This document shows, piece after piece, positions 23,100-35,660 of a DNA stretch of 64,000 bases. Source of the DNA: Ascarosepion bandense (taxonomy: Eukaryota > Mollusca > Cephalopoda > Sepiida > Sepiidae); the NCBI GenBank assembly GCA_037127315.1, contig JBBBDQ010000403.1:434001-498000 (forward strand). Reading direction: 5' to 3'. Both the position numbers and the translations under genes were made by a program. The number at the start of each line of letters is the position of its first letter. The first letter of the stretch is position 1. The notes beneath the pieces are model-generated. The model did no database searches. It was not told the DNA's origin and worked only from the letters and a program-made list of their open reading frames with translations.

Positions 23100-23640
23100 T
23101 TTTTCCGCTTGTTGACTTTGCCCAATGTATTTACTTTGATGACATACTTTTTGTTTCTTTACCATTTTGGGGATTTATAAGAAGTACCCTTATGTCCTAA
23201 TCTTCCACATTGGTAGCATTTTTTGTTTATAAAGAAACAATCACTTTTAAAATGCTTACTACCACAACCGTGGCAGGTATTAGGTATTTTATTGTATCTT
23301 TTTTCTGTTTCACTTGAAGTTGACTATTTCTTCCTTAGATGGTCGGACGCTATCTACTTGTGAAATATCTTTCTCCTCAATCCTTGCAGTATCAAGTTTT
23401 CAACTCACCATACACTGACTCTCTTCAGCTATTTTTGAAGAGTTCATTTTGAATCCATTTCTAGTTTAGTCAGAATCCTGGATCTTATTTCCGTGTCCTT
23501 ATTTGAAGTCAAGCCTTGAATGAATATCAGACATTTAAATGAGTCGGAAATTAACTCATTTAACTTAAACATCTCACATTCTCAATTGACAACTCTTGCG
23601 TAGGTGTGAAATCATCATGGTTATACTTTACTAGGTTTAG
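23100..23640 (-). pseudogene. Gypsy-type LTR retrotransposon gag relic with zinc knuckles
   Basis: Reading the minus strand downward from 23640, a decayed gag gives a FKCLIFIQGLTSNKDTEIRS block, typical of gypsy/mag gag C-terminal capsid (FL-x-GL-x-d-eIR-LL-E pattern). Further on are two knuckles: CHGCGSKHFKSDC (about 23240-23280) and CYQCGRLGHKGTS (about 23180-23220; the final Cys of the second is replaced). Stops interrupt the frame. No matching LTRs or pol were found nearby. Confidence 0.65.
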
Positions 23641-24904
23641 ACAATTCTATCGTGCATTAAATAATGAGGTTCTGTCTCCGAAAATTTTTGATAATATCCC
23701 TACAGTTTCCTCAAAATTTCTCACTTGGTTGTTTTAGCAAAGTAAAGTTTATGTATTTTTCTTGTTCGGTAGCAGGGGACAACTCTCTCAGTAATAGTCT
23801 GTTATGCAGAATGCAGAGAGAAAAAAAAGACACTCCCCCCTTCCACACTAAGCTGGGTGATGATAGCAGTAAAAACTGACTGACAATAGGCGAAGAAGTC
23901 AAGACATGGTCATCTGGGAATTAGAAACTAGAGACCCTTTTACCCACCTGATGACCAAAGAAAAAAAAAAAGGCGCAAAGTTGCGGAGAGAGAAGAAATG
24001 GCCGTGAATCTTTTTGGATGTACAATTGAAACCTTGCTAAAGAGATGGAGAGAAACCAGACATATGGACCTTCAGCTTCAATAGCTTCAAATGAGAATAT
24101 TGTCTTCCATTTGAAATAATCATTTCTCTGGAAAGATAGTTATCTTTCTATTTGGAGTCTGAGGAAAGTCATGTGCAAGTAAGACCATTGTTATATTTAC
24201 AATCGGAGCTGGATGACATTCCGTGGCCAGATCAAGCTGATAAATGTTATCTTTTGGACATTATATTTCTTTGCCTTAAACACAAGTATATCTTTACATG
24301 TGTTGCGTACACCGCATAACACTATCAAACACAATTCGTTTAAATTATATGCTTGTTAAAAACCTTGTTTCTATCATTCAAATGGTTGTTTATCACTTCA
24401 TGCTGTTGTTGCTGAGTCAGTCTTTTAATTTCTTCGTATATTCTTCTAGCCGTCGTTGACATCAACAATATATTACAAACAGAACCTGAGCCAAGCCGGA
24501 CTGTTATACTTTATTTTCTTTCCATTACAATCTGAGTCCAAGTTCAAGATTTCACTGAAATTAAAGTTCATTCTTTAAGACATAATCAGGAGCTGGCCAA
24601 AGATTCATAACAAGTTGGACTTTCTTTTCATCATTTCAATGCAAACAATCCTTTTTGAAGATCCCTTCGTATCTTCTGTAATACGTTTGAAAAGTTATTC
24701 CTTTGTCCATATTGTATACAAACTCGCTAATGGAATTCACAACAGCATCTGGAGTGAATGAGTTTTATTCTGTGCTGTTTTCTTAAACAACAATTCGAAA
24801 AATTGTTGTTTCTTTTGTAACTGAAATTGCCGTTCATGTTAATCTTTTTGTTGTTGTAACTGTAGTTCTTTTTTGATGATATTGTCCCCCCCCCCCCCCA
24901 AAAA

Positions 24905-25312
24905 AAAAGAGTTATCACAAATGAGGACAAAACTTGAAGCAGCTGAAATGTGGTTCTACAGAAGGATGCTGTGGATATTGTGGACTGAGCATGCAAGCAA
25001 TGATGAGGTGTTGGAAAGAATGGCAACAAAAAGGAATAATAGTGAGCATCAGGAAGTGACAGCTGAAGTTCCTAGGACATGCAATAAGGAAGGAGAGCTT
25101 GGAGAACCTGATACTGACAGGCCAGATAAAAGGAAAAAGAGACAGTGGAAGGCAGCGGATAACATATTTGCAGGGTCTGATTAGGTGGATGATGGAACAG
25201 GGGTTGCGAGGTGTAACGGGAGCAAACATACTGAGAGCCATAAGGGATAGGGAGACGTAGAGAACCATGATTGCCTATGTCCTGAAGGGACAGGGCACAT
25301 AGAAGAAGAACT
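24905..25312 (+). pseudogene. RTE-like non-LTR retrotransposon C-terminus
   Basis: Plus-strand reading gives KLEAAEMWFYRRMLWILWT, then SNDEVLERMATKRNN and an RKKRQWKAADNIFAGSD region before decay. This is the usual C-terminal pattern (K-EA-EMW-YRRML-I-WT and VL-RM-TKR) of the RTE-like endonuclease-reverse transcriptases. The element ends in GGGCACATAGAAGAAGAA, a GAA-rich 3' end shared with the copies at 58022 and near 60820. It is preceded by a (C)14(A)n run. Confidence 0.7.
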
Positions 25313-25319
25313 GTAGTTC

Positions 25320-26280
25320 TTGCTGTTGCTTTTGAAGCATAATTGATTTCACTTTGTCCATTGTCCTTGTATTCCACTGAATATTTCAGTTACCATGTGT
25401 AGGATATGTATTTTTTCTCTGTAGTCCTTGTGAAAGTTCAGAACGAGATCTTCATTGCCACTTTTATGAAATTAGTTTTTTGTGATGTTATTCTGAAGGG
25501 AACTTTTGGTAACTCTCTATTTAGCAAGTTATAATATTTCGGTACCTTTGCATAAAGTCAATGTGCTAAATAAATCTTTCAAATAATACACAATAATGTT
25601 CTAAGAATAATTCTCTCGAGTAATTCACTCAGAAACGATCTCTTCAATGACGCACAACACAAAATACCCTCAGACTTCTGGTTGAGTGCTTTATATACTA
25701 AATGATTATGGTAATGTGATTCCAGTAGCACAATTCATTCAATGATTATTTTTGTTGCCTGGAGATCCATGTTTGACCACATGTCGGTATTGACACTTTT
25801 TTTCTACATAACAATAATACTCTCACATACAGTAAAAAAAACCTTCAGATATTGGAGACCATCCACATTAAATTAAAGCAATCCACACTCAATAAAATCA
25901 CATTTCAATCTAGTCATAAAACATCTTGAATTTAGACATATGGTTCTGTTGTTAACATTTTGGTCTCTCATATGGTGTGACGTCATAGAACCACATTACT
26001 AATTTATAAACTGCGTCTGCTATTCGGTGACTGTTATTGTTGCATAGCAATGTTTTATGTTAAGACAAAAAAAATATCATCTTTAATGGTGGATGTCTTT
26101 ATGTTAATGTCTCTGCAGCCACTGTGAAGATGGCTCATGTGAGCCAAAAGCTTAGAATCAGCATAATAAAAAATTATCTAAATGGTCAATTTTTGTCTTT
26201 GTTTCCACCAGAAATTAAAGTCAAAATATGATGTTTAGAATGGCTCATGATTAAACATAATATACATTCATTGTTCGTTA
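25320..26280. other. Stretch without recognised genes
   Basis: Nothing recognisable except a GAAGATGGCTCATGTGAGCC segment near 26125, which resembles the end segment of a common class of degenerate retroelements but is too short to assign. Confidence 0.3.
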
Positions 26281-26799
26281 TACAATATATATATATATAT
26301 ATATAATGTAAATTAATAAATGTACATATGAGGAGGGTGTACATATATATAGTATTATTCAGGTGTTAATCAAACAGTGCTCAATGTATGAACAGAGCTG
26401 TATTTTATATATATATATATATATTAATAAACATATATATTATCCTATTTCTATGGCATGAATCAGTTTCATGCATTATACAATCATCAGGTGCATATTT
26501 CAAACTGACATGAAACTCCGAGTCATCTCATAGATGTAGGATAATATTTATAATTTTATCACATTAAAAAAAGAAGACAATGTGACATAATTTGCCCTCA
26601 TTGGTAGATGAATATATACTGTTTTGTATTTCCAAGGAAAAAAAAATCCTCTTTATAGTAAAATTATGAGACTGACCTGCCAATCTAGTACTACACTTAA
26701 ATTTGTGAAGTCACAGTACTAACTAAGAAAGTTTATCAAAGCAGTTACCATGAAAATATTTAGAGGTAAATAGGAAGTGTATTATGTTAGTGTGGAAAG

Positions 26800-27010
26800 A
26801 GATTGAAGATGAGATGCAAAGTCAGGGCTGATAATGTTGCAGATTCTTTTAGATTTTGTCAAGACTCTCTAGGCATATTCCATAAGTGTTAAATCAGATG
26901 TGGCAGTAATATTTGATTCACAAATCAATGGTAGGCCCATAAATGTGTAAGATGGATTCTGGTCAGAAAATTGTCTCAAATGCCATAGTGAACCAACCTT
27001 CCTTGCAGCA
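26800..27010 (-). pseudogene. LINE fragment, decayed
   Basis: Reverse-strand sequence matches the 40270-40440 region of another LINE copy in the same order: GTTGCAGATTCTTTTAGATT, GTGGCAGTAATATTTGATTC and GTGTAAGATGGATTC. Encodes nothing intact. Confidence 0.65.
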
Positions 27011-27069
27011 AACCTAGAAATTAATTCAGTGTAATTATTTTACTTCATGTTAATGGAAAATGTCAAACC

Positions 27070-27975
27070 AAGAAGATACACTGGGTTACTGTCTTGGTGG
27101 TTAGTGTCAGTCATGTTGATGGAAGGCAAAAACAGGTTCTTGAAGTAGGTGTTCCAAACAGCCTTAGTTTACACTGAAAACGTATCAAAATATTGATATT
27201 GATATCTCATTTCTTTCTGAGTGTTTAGTATGCAAACAACATTTCATCTTTTCTCTTTCTAAAGATACAATTCTTTCTCCTGTATAATGACTAGTTTTTA
27301 TTCTGCATCTTTTAAAATTATGTCACCATTTTAATGATGGTCACTTCTGTTTCTGTATTTTCAAAGTTGACAATTTTATAATGGTGCCTTGAAGACTTGT
27401 TGCCCTCCAAATTGTGTTCCCTTACACATACCAAAGTAGCTCCATCTTAAAAAGAAAAGATGTTTGTCAATTTGATAGGATTAAGTTTTGATGTTGTCTT
27501 TACCCCAAAAATTATAGATTGAAAATTTTAGTTAATAAAATGCCTGAGAAATTCAACTCTTAAAAAAATGGAAAATTGCACCTTTTTATTGAATTTATTA
27601 TTGTCTTTAATAATCATTTGGTTTCATGTTGCTGTACCCATACAATTTGATATGCATGCAAATAAAAAAAAAATGTATACTGTGTTCATTTTGTGCAAAA
27701 CCATTGGGTCTGACACATCAAAATTTGTATTGCTAAGTGATGAACATTGCCAGCTGAACCCCATTTAAATAAAACTTCTTGTTTCATTGATGGATATTAC
27801 GGTTTCAATTTTGTCCAACTTAAATAAGTTTTGGATTTTATGTATTTTCTTAATAAAAAATTAAACAAAATTCATATCATAAAATAGAAAAATAAAAATA
27901 TAAATTTGCATGCATTTTTTTATTTTCAGACTTTATTTCAATAAAAGAAATTAAAACAACATGTTGAGTTTTCAT
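27070..27975. other. AT-rich stretch without recognised features
   Basis: No supported gene; a 66-codon frame at 27568 has no domain or conservation clue. Confidence 0.4.
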
Positions 27976-28004
27976 AAAATTCAGTGGTGTGAAATATATA
28001 TATA

Positions 28005-28320
28005 TATATATAAGTCATCCACATACAAGCCTGTTTCGCTGCATAACAGCTCATCAGTGTGGCTAGACACATTCACTTGCTTCTGGCCGGGATTGAAACT
28101 CAACTGATGTGGTGTCAGGTGGAGTTGATACTCCTTAAGCCATCGACGCATGGAATCAGAGAAGGGAAATCCCAACATGTTGTACACAAGCAGTGCACAC
28201 ACATGCCAGTCACTGAAAGAACTCAATTCATTTCTAAAGAGTCACGCATATAGCAGAAGTGGAAATTGTTTTTAAATTTTCCTCTCCAGAGAGCTCAATC
28301 GTAATGAGAGCATGATATAT
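28005..28320 (-). other. Possible retroelement end with open frame
   Basis: Minus-strand frame at 27981-28226 contains SSHTDELLCSETGLYVDDLY, and the nucleotide pattern GATGAGCTGTTATGCAGCGA followed by (TA)n recalls end segments of Penelope-like repeats. This is inference from a short resemblance; no catalytic motif is visible. Confidence 0.25.
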
Positions 28321-29189
28321 AATATATATATATTTATTTATTTTTTTTCTAAAATGAAAACACAGTTCTAAAATAATTCATTTGTGAATAAGTCCTGAAA
28401 GTTTCATTAAAATTCAACACTTATTTGATTTTTGCAAGAATTTCCAAATTAATGTCTTTCACTGCAAAATATAGTGAACATAAAATTTTAGTTTGCGATA
28501 CCTACTTTACGATAATTAATAGAGCAGTTTTGTTTTAGACGTGTTAAAGTTAACAAGCCTCAGCTCACAACAGATTGTAGGTCATTTTAAAAAAAATATC
28601 CAAGTTTATTTTTTCTTTGGAAAATGACGCAAGTATCAAAATATTCCAAATTTTAAACATTTTTCTCATTCTTTTTTGTCTACAGGCCCAATAATATATA
28701 GTTAATAATATTCTTTATTTTACAGATTTATTTCATTGGCCAACTAAATTTACATCCTAATATGTAGTAAATCACTTGTTTCTGATGAAGGACCGAGGAC
28801 GGTCTGAAATATAAAATATAACAAAAATAAACAAATACTGTTTAAAAAAGTACATTTTTAAATTCTAAACTTTTTATTAATATTCCTTCCTATAGTAATT
28901 TTATAGTAATAGTCCTTAGATATCTGAAAGCTCACTTTCCAAAATCAGTATTTTGATACTTAATCATTGATATATTGACCAAGATGTGGGTTGGGCTGTA
29001 AACTTTACAGCATCCCCTCGTACATGAAATAAGCTTTGAATTAAAGGTGTATGTTAAAAAAAAAATTACCTTTGATACACCTTAATCTTTTTACTTTTTA
29101 AGTTTCCTTGCCATCTCCTTCTAAAATATTTCTGCTTAATGTTAAATGGTAACATTAGAAAAATATAATTTAAAATTCACTTTCTGGGA

Positions 29190-29450
29190 CAAGGAGTTAT
29201 TTACACTATTTATATGCAGACTATTGTCCTCATCTTTGTTGTTGCTATCACACTGTTTCAGCCATTATGCCTTTTGGCTTCTTCAAGTGTATATCAATCT
29301 GGGTAACCTGCTGCTGATTCTTGTCCTACTATAACAAAAAGCTTCAGTGAGGGTAGTCAAGCATAACAAGCAGGAGCAGCACACTTTGGCAGTTAGGTTA
29401 GGTTTAAGGCTCCAAGTTTTCTCCATGGAACAGCAGCCTAGTGGATTTTA
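29190..29450 (+). repeat. Dispersed tRNA-like repeat family, copy
   Basis: Same family as 9790-10225, in the opposite orientation for the first part: TGCAGACTATTGTCCTCAT, GTTGTTGCTATCACACTGTT and then AAGCTTCAGTGAGGGTAGTC. The two halves match the 9790 copy in opposite directions, so this is a rearranged composite. Confidence 0.5.
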
Positions 29451-29849
29451 GCATGTGTTTGTGAATTTTCTGACATATGTCATGGACCTTATGTGGGTGA
29501 CAATGTTGTTTTGTCCTTTCCCCGGGGAATAATATTAACCTCGTTGCGACTTATGAGGATTTTGCTAGATATCTGGGTAGACAGTTTAAAATAAAAATAA
29601 AATTTGACCTCAGGCATGTTATATGGACCACAAACACATGGTAAACATAACCAAACATAAATATATTCAAACCACACAAAAATGATAAACATGAAGGCAT
29701 ATAAATTTAAAGTTTCTAAGAAAACTATTATTCTTATGACATAAAAATAAAAATATATAAGATCTGACTTAGTTCAGATACCAGAAATCACCAGAGAAAA
29801 CTCTTTTCGTCATGGAATGATGTAGGCAAGAGAATACTTTAAAATTCAT

Positions 29850-30513
29850 GGACGTGTGTGTGTGTCTATTACCTATAGACTCCAAAATGGCTGAACCGAT
29901 TTTCTTGAAAATTTACACAGTTGTACTATAAGCGTCTGCGAGTGTTCATGGCTAGGTTTTGTGTTGAGATACCCTTGATAAATATCTAAAATTGATAATC
30001 AAAAAAATCGGGTTATAGAAGGATACACTCATAGACAAAGACATAAGAAACGATATTCAGAACTTTCAAGGTTGCAGTTCTTACAATAGTGCAAAAAATC
30101 GATATATATATATATTATGTAAAAGGCAAGATGTTTGTGTGTGTGTGTCTATTTATCTGCTAGTATGTCTGTATTTTATTTCAGCCCTTTTATTTTAGTT
30201 TTTCTTCGGGTTTGGCTCTAAGTAGGTATAATTGTAGTTCTTAATCTCAGTCATGATACCATTTACTCAGAGGACTTATATAGCCTTCAAAATTCAGTTT
30301 ACAATGAAAAAAACTTATTTGATATCGATACCAGGAAATCAAAATTTGACTTGCATTCATTCATTTTTCTTTCAGTCTATGGTTTCGCTTCAACTGGAAA
30401 CAACTATTGCTTTTTAGTCTTTTGTGCCAACGTCCAAAGTGTCTGAGCTCCAGGAGTATGGATTAGTTTTAAAGCTTTCATTACACCTGAGCAACACCAG
30501 GCTATAGTGCTAG
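29850..30513 (-). repeat. Dispersed ~730-bp family, near full-length copy
   Basis: Reverse-strand copy, from GTGTCTATTACCTATAG at the left to the reverse complement of the CTAGCAC/TATAGCC head at about 30500. The central (TA)n and (GT)n tracts are short compared with the other long copies. Confidence 0.8.
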
Positions 30514-30769
30514 TATATATATATTTTTGTGCGTTACGCAACTTTTTACTTTCTGTGTTTACTCTTTGTTTTTTTTTTTTTTTATATTCACAGGTTTTCT
30601 TATTTTCTCAGTTCTTGAATATTTTTCTCTTTTTCATTCTTTATCTTTTTTTTTTTTTGTTTTTAAGTATTGGGGACGTCTGTCTTTTCGTTGGAGTATC
30701 AGCGCTGTTTTCTTTCTCTGTTTATTGAAGCATTTTTCATTATTTTCGACTAGTTGAAATTGGCATCAC

Positions 30770-31065
30770 GGTAGGATTTTTCTGACACAAGGACAATAAA
30801 TATGAGATTTCTTTAACAGTTCAGCATATTTTGACTGAATGAAATATCGTCGGGGAGAATGGCTTCTTCCTGACACAAGGACATTAATATGAAATCTTTT
30901 CAACAGTTCAGCATATTTCGACTGAATAAAAATATCATCGCCAGGATGAACGGCTTCTTTCTGACACAAGGACATTAATGTGAGGTCTCTTCAACAGTTC
31001 AGCATGCTTCGACTGAATAAGATATTGTTGCCTAGACTGGAGGCATCTGTCTGACAGAAGGACTT
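30770..31065. repeat. ~90-bp imperfect tandem repeat, about 3.3 units
   Basis: CTGACACAAGGACA recurs at about 30782, 30870 and 30960 with CAACAGTTCAGCATATTTCG in each unit; a fourth partial unit begins near 31048. Units differ by about 10-15 percent, so it is older than the minisatellites in the SWI5 introns. Confidence 0.8.
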
Positions 31066-31166
31066 GTACTTTTTTCTTCTCTCGAAGGAATTTCGGCACT
31101 ATAATGTTGATATGGCACTTCTGAAAATATTTCTTCTTCCATATCTTATGATTAACTTTTGATATA

Positions 31167-31469
31167 TCATCGGGTTAATTCTCTCGCTGTCCTAAACATA
31201 CTTTCGAGATTTTTCTTTTGAAGTTTATATGACCGGGCATCCCATTGAGTAGCATCTGCTTTTTTCACTGGCCAAACTGCAACTGATAATTTTTGGCAAA
31301 GCTTTTTGAGACGCAGATTTCGAATTTCCCGCTTATTTGTGGCATCTATTTCCGTCGACCAATCAGCATTCAAATCTATGGTCACTAGGCAAGCATTGGT
31401 TGTCGGCCTTGACCCAAATAAGTATGCATCTGCTGACCTATTTCTGCTGATATTCGGTCCAAGTGACAA
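31167..31469 (-). CDS. Unrecognised 100-codon open frame, possible element gag
   Basis: The product begins MSLGPNISRNRSADAYLFGS and continues with a Lys/Arg-rich C-terminal half (REIRNLRLKKLCQKL, LESMFRTARELTR). I recognise no family. It is among the longest frames in the window, more balanced in composition than its AT-rich surroundings, and lies next to a ~90-bp tandem repeat. A mobile-element origin is plausible, but neither start nor function is supported. Confidence 0.25.
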   Translation of the reverse strand: MSLGPNISRNRSADAYLFGSRPTTNACLVTIDLNADWSTEIDATNKREIRNLRLKKLCQKLSVAVWPVKKADATQWDARSYKLQKKNLESMFRTARELTR

Positions 31470-32104
31470 AGAGATATAGATTTAAGCAAACATGAAAGAG
31501 GGTTAGAGAGAAAGAGAGAACACCAAGAAGGAGAATGAAGGGGAGGAAGTTCATAACCCATAATAATTCTGAGTTCAGTTCCTGGGCAAGGCAGTGTGTA
31601 GTTGGAATCACTGGAAACAAAATGAGTGAGCAGTACTAAAAATAAGAATTAGACAGGATACACTTTGACATGGGCAGTTGAACGAGAACAGTTTACCATT
31701 GTAGATTAAATAAAGGGTTCAATATGGAAGTCCCTGTAGGTTACTTAGATTGACATGCACCTGATGAAGGCTGGAAGTTACAAAGGCCAAAAGGTGATAG
31801 CAACAACAAAGATGAGGACATTAGTCTGCATGAAAATAAAAATTCAGTTATTGTGGGGATTAAAACTAAAGCCTAACTACAGTATTTATAAACTGTTTAC
31901 TTGTGATGAAATAGTATTTAGAAATGACTTTTCAGTCACATTAAATGATCATCTCGGTGAAGAGTATAGAGTATTTAAAATAGTTAAGAGGTTGAGATGA
32001 ATGCTTATTCTTCTTATCTGATGACTGTCATTCACTTAAATTTTTATTATCCTTCAAAATATTAAATTACTATAAATGCTTCTAAGGAATTCTAATTACC
32101 AAAG

Positions 32105-32560
32105 GAATGAAAAGAGTACTGAACTGTTCTCCTATATGACAGTGAATGCTGGACCTGGAGAATCTTCTCGCAGATCAAGAGAAAACTGGAGGCAACAGAT
32201 ATGGATAGAACGCTGAGAATCTCACAGATGGAACTTGTAAGCAGTGTGGAAGTCTTAAAGAAAATGTTGACTAAAAGAACACTTGTATTCGGAATCAGAA
32301 AGTTTGTTGCATTTATTAGACACATGATGAGGAAGAAAGAATAGGAGAATTTGACATTTATATGACTTAGCAAAGACAAAAGGAGCAAAGGAGATGCAGC
32401 TAGTCACCTACTTGACTAGCTTGTGTGAATGAATAATGGAGTGGGGTTTTGGAAGCTCAGCAAAGAGACAAACATTATTTGAAGGGATAGAAAATCATGT
32501 AGAGCCATAATTGCTCTACATCCTGAAGAGGTATGACACAGAAGATTTCATGCTTGATTG
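32105..32560 (+). pseudogene. RTE-like retrotransposon C-terminal relic
   Basis: Fragments SECWTWRIFSQIKRKLEATD, DRTLRISQMELV, EVLKKMLTKRTLV and FIRHMMRKKE follow the order of the RTE-like C-terminus (KLEA, RML-I-W, VL-KM-TKR, GHIMRKE). Stops and changes in key aromatic residues mark it as decayed. Confidence 0.65.
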
Positions 32561-32814
32561 GCAGTTACAAGTGAAAGTGTAGGCAGTTATTTCAGTTAAT
32601 GAAATGACTAATTAAAGGCTTCCTACCACATGATAAGTCAAATGAACAATATCCAATTATGCTGATAATGAGAGAACGAATTTCATATAAGCTAATCAAT
32701 GTGCCTTCATAGACTCTGTATTTACCCAGATATTGTTTTAATAAGTTGGTATAGTTTATATTCATACATTCTTTTAATAAACTAAGTTATGTAATTAACA
32801 TGATACAGGAAATC

Positions 32815-32995
32815 TACAGGAGGATGCTGAGAATTCCATGGAAAGAGGGTGTAAACAGGGTGAAAATCTTAAAAAGAATGAGAACAAAAAGGACAATTAT
32901 ACTGAGAATCAGAAAGAGTCAGCTGTAATTTATTGGGTACATAATGAGGAATGAAGACTTGGGGAATTTGGCATCTGATGGCCCAGGGATTGAAC
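32815..32995 (+). pseudogene. RTE-like retrotransposon C-terminal relic, short
   Basis: EIYRRMLRIPWKEGVNRV, KRMRTKRTII and a stop before FIGYIMRNEDLGNL. Same family as 32105 and in the same orientation. Confidence 0.65.
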
Positions 32996-32999
32996 TGTC

Positions 33000-33075
33000 A
33001 ATTACTATATCACCAAATTCATGCACTAACACTTTAATCCACTATGCTATTGTCCAGGCAGTATGTACTTAGACT
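33000..33075 (-). repeat. tRNA-like SINE head fragment
   Basis: ACACTTTAATCCACTATGC is the reverse complement of the AGTGGATTAAAG head that is seen plus-strand at 36225-36300. Only the head is present. Confidence 0.55.
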
Positions 33076-33385
33076 TGGTGGAAGATGGGCAGTAAATTTC
33101 CGTTGTAAGTCCCGACACTTTTCCCCTTCAAATTTATCCAAAATAGCATTATCTCTGTGCAAATGTATATGCTGAACTCAAATTAACTGTTAGTTATTGA
33201 AGAAACTTACCTTTTTTTATCTAACTGTCCATAAAAAAAAAACAAACTATATCTTGCACTTTTTCTCTCCCGTAACTCTCACGAAGTCATGTAATTAACT
33301 GCAGAATGACATACTGCGTAATGCAACGAATTTTGGCAGATTTTTGGTCGATTTTTCTTCATTTACTGATACTTCTGGCGATGTT

Positions 33386-33885
33386 TTTTTTTTTTTTATA
33401 AGCGTTTCACCCCGAGCAAGGCATGTCACTGCCACTACTGTGCAGGGGGCTACGTAGAGTGGAGAAAGGCTGGTTAAATATAGGAAATAACAGAGGGTGG
33501 GTGATAGGCGGGTGAGGATACCGAGAATGAGGGTTGGGTAGATGAGTGTTGTGAGAATAGTTGGGAGTTAGTGTGATAGGAGGTGTCTATTGACCCTACA
33601 TTTAAACACCTGGAGATTGTAACTGTCGGGAAAGCAGACTTGTGGAAGGGAGTTCCACAGGCGGGAAGCGCGAGAAAAGAAGCTGTTGGAGTAGAATTTA
33701 CGGTTACATCTTATTTGTTTAACTGTAAAAGGGTGGGACCTAGTTGCTAATCTAGTATCTCGTGTAAATTCGTGCTTAGGCGGCACCAGTGATCTAAGCT
33801 CATCGGAGCAGAAGCCATGAAAGTACTTGTAGAAGAGGCACAGGGAAGCTACATCACGCCGGTGTGAGAGAATGAAAGTAATGCG
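33386..33885 (-). pseudogene. LINE ORF2 C-terminus and 3' end, reverse strand
   Basis: Starts with a T-run and ATAAGCGTTTCACCCCGAGC (LINE 3' end). The minus-strand frame 33568-33786 reads TRDTRLATRSHPFTVKQI, FYSNSFFSRASRLWNSLPQV and CFPDSYNLQVFKCRVNRHLL before the stop, so this C-terminal block is intact. Upstream DRTD and catalytic regions are missing (5' truncation). Confidence 0.8.
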
Positions 33886-34284
33886 CTATTGTATTTCCAC
33901 GCTTATTACTTTCATAACAAGAAGTACATCACCGGAAGTTTCAGTAAAGGAAGAAAATTCAACAGAAAATTCTGCCTACGTAGAACGTTATTCTGCAGTT
34001 AATTACATGACTCGTGAGAGTTACGGGAGAGAAAAAGTGTGAGATATAGTTCGTTTTTTTTTTTTTTTTTTTTGACTTTCAAAGCAAAAAAGGTACGTTT
34101 CTTCAATAACTAATTGTTGATTCGAGTTTAGCATATACATCTGCACAGAAATAATGCTATTTTGGATAAATTTGAAGGGGGAAAAGCTGTCGGCACCTAA
34201 AATGAGCATTTACCAGATGGGCAAGAAATAGCTTAGCAGTACTAAATAACTTGATGAAATATTTCTAGACATGGTCAGCAGAAG

Positions 34285-34480
34285 AACAGTGTAATCTGCA
34301 GGGGTACTCACAAGCCATATTGAGCGTAAATGAGATGCAAGTACAGTGACCATCTACTTGATGTGCTTGTCTGAATAGATGTGGAGTGGAAGGGATGTTA
34401 AAAAGACATATAATTGATTGCTGCACATAACAGGAAGTTGTGGAGAGCCATGATTGCCTACACAAACAACAAATAATGAA
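34285..34480 (+). pseudogene. RTE-like retrotransposon tail fragment
   Basis: Nucleotide blocks TGGAGTGGAAGGGATGTT and TGTGGAGAGCCATGATTGCC resemble the tail near 25260 and 32500. No readable protein. Confidence 0.45.
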
Positions 34481-34499
34481 CATTTGTTATTATATTTAA

Positions 34500-34895
34500 A
34501 CTGAGTTGAGTGCCATTTGTGATACATGCTTTGGCGATCATGTCTCAAAAAAGACATGACTGACTGGGTAGAAGATTATCCCGCAGTAGGTTGCCATTAC
34601 TTTCTGCGGTAAACTGGTTGCCGACCAAGGCTATAGAACCCAATCTATTCTATTATTTAGAAGATCATCCCACAGTAGGTTGCCATTACTTTCTGCGGAA
34701 GACTGGTTGCCAGCCAAGGCTATAGAACCAAATCTGTCCTGTTATTTAATCCATAACTAGAGGGAAGAGACAGATTAATACCTTTTCTAAGGGTACTTGC
34801 GTGTAAGTGAATGCAATGAATTCAACTGGAATTTGAACTCGGCTCCCCAGTTTTTCGTTTGGAGCTGATATCCACTGCACCACAAGCACATCCAA
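34500..34895 (-). mobile_element. tRNA-derived SINE with internal tandem duplication
   Basis: Reverse-strand SINE from GAGTGCCATTTGTGATAC to the tRNA-like head CACTGCACCACAAGCACAT. The block with GCAGTAGGTTGCCATTACTT to GGCTATAGAACC occurs twice (about 34577-34650 and 34670-34740), a ~95-bp internal duplication. No A-tail. Confidence 0.8.
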
Positions 34896-35389
34896 ACTAA
34901 GATCCTTAATTACCACAACAGATGTTATTATTTCTGACCTTTTTTCATGTGGCTTTCAATTTGAGTAAGCTTCAGAGATTTTTGAACTGAATCTTTTATT
35001 TAATCTACAGGGGTAGATTGTCCGTATCTAAGGGTATCTCATCTTGTCCTTTACTAGTACTGCTCAGTTATGTCTTTCCTTGTTTCCACTACTCAGAGTT
35101 TGTACAACTTAGTGCAGGGATTCACTCGGGATTAATATGTCATCCAACTTTGCAAACCAACGCTTTAATTCTCTTGTCTAGTGTCCAATCCTGAATCTAG
35201 AACCTGGAACCTTAAATTTAATGTTCTTATTGCCAACTGCTGCTACTATTATTACCCTTGACTTTCTTTGCTACTTAAATTTTTCTACTTTCTAAGGTAA
35301 CTCAAAAATACAATCTAAACAAGTTAACCCTTCTATATCATATGTATTCTAGTTGGATTATACTCAGGCTATTGGTAGACTTATAACCG

Positions 35390-35660
35390 CATCATATTAA
35401 AACATTGGTTCCTGTACAATCACTGAAGTTAAGCAATGTTAATCTTGATCAGTACCTAGAAAGGTGACCACTTAGGAATACCATGTGCTGTAAGCTTGGG
35501 TGTGTGGGTGGTGTAATAGTTAATGGCTTGGGATTGTTAATCAGAGGACAGAGTTCCAATTCTTGTTGTGTTTGTTATATTTACTTATGTACAAATACCC
35601 TTGGGAAAGGTATGAATCATCCACTTATCCCAATAACTATGCAGTAATTAGTATAATTTG
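35390..35660 (+). mobile_element. Composite 5S-rRNA/tRNA-derived SINE, old copy
   Basis: The first ~115 bases align with a 5S rRNA gene (GAAGTTAAGCAATGTTAATC, GATCAGTACCTAGAAAGGTG, GGTGCTGTAAGC in order). A tRNA-like segment with AGTTCCAATTC and the AATACCCTTGGGAAAGGTAT body follows. Diverged from copies at 42388 and 56245. Confidence 0.7.

Noticed and set aside
24873..24904. Terminal structure at the (C)n(A)n run
   Set aside because: Simple homopolymer junction, best explained as low-complexity sequence before an RTE-like fragment.
35390..35510. Functional 5S rRNA gene
   Set aside because: Diverged sequence and a tRNA-like SINE body joined directly to it.
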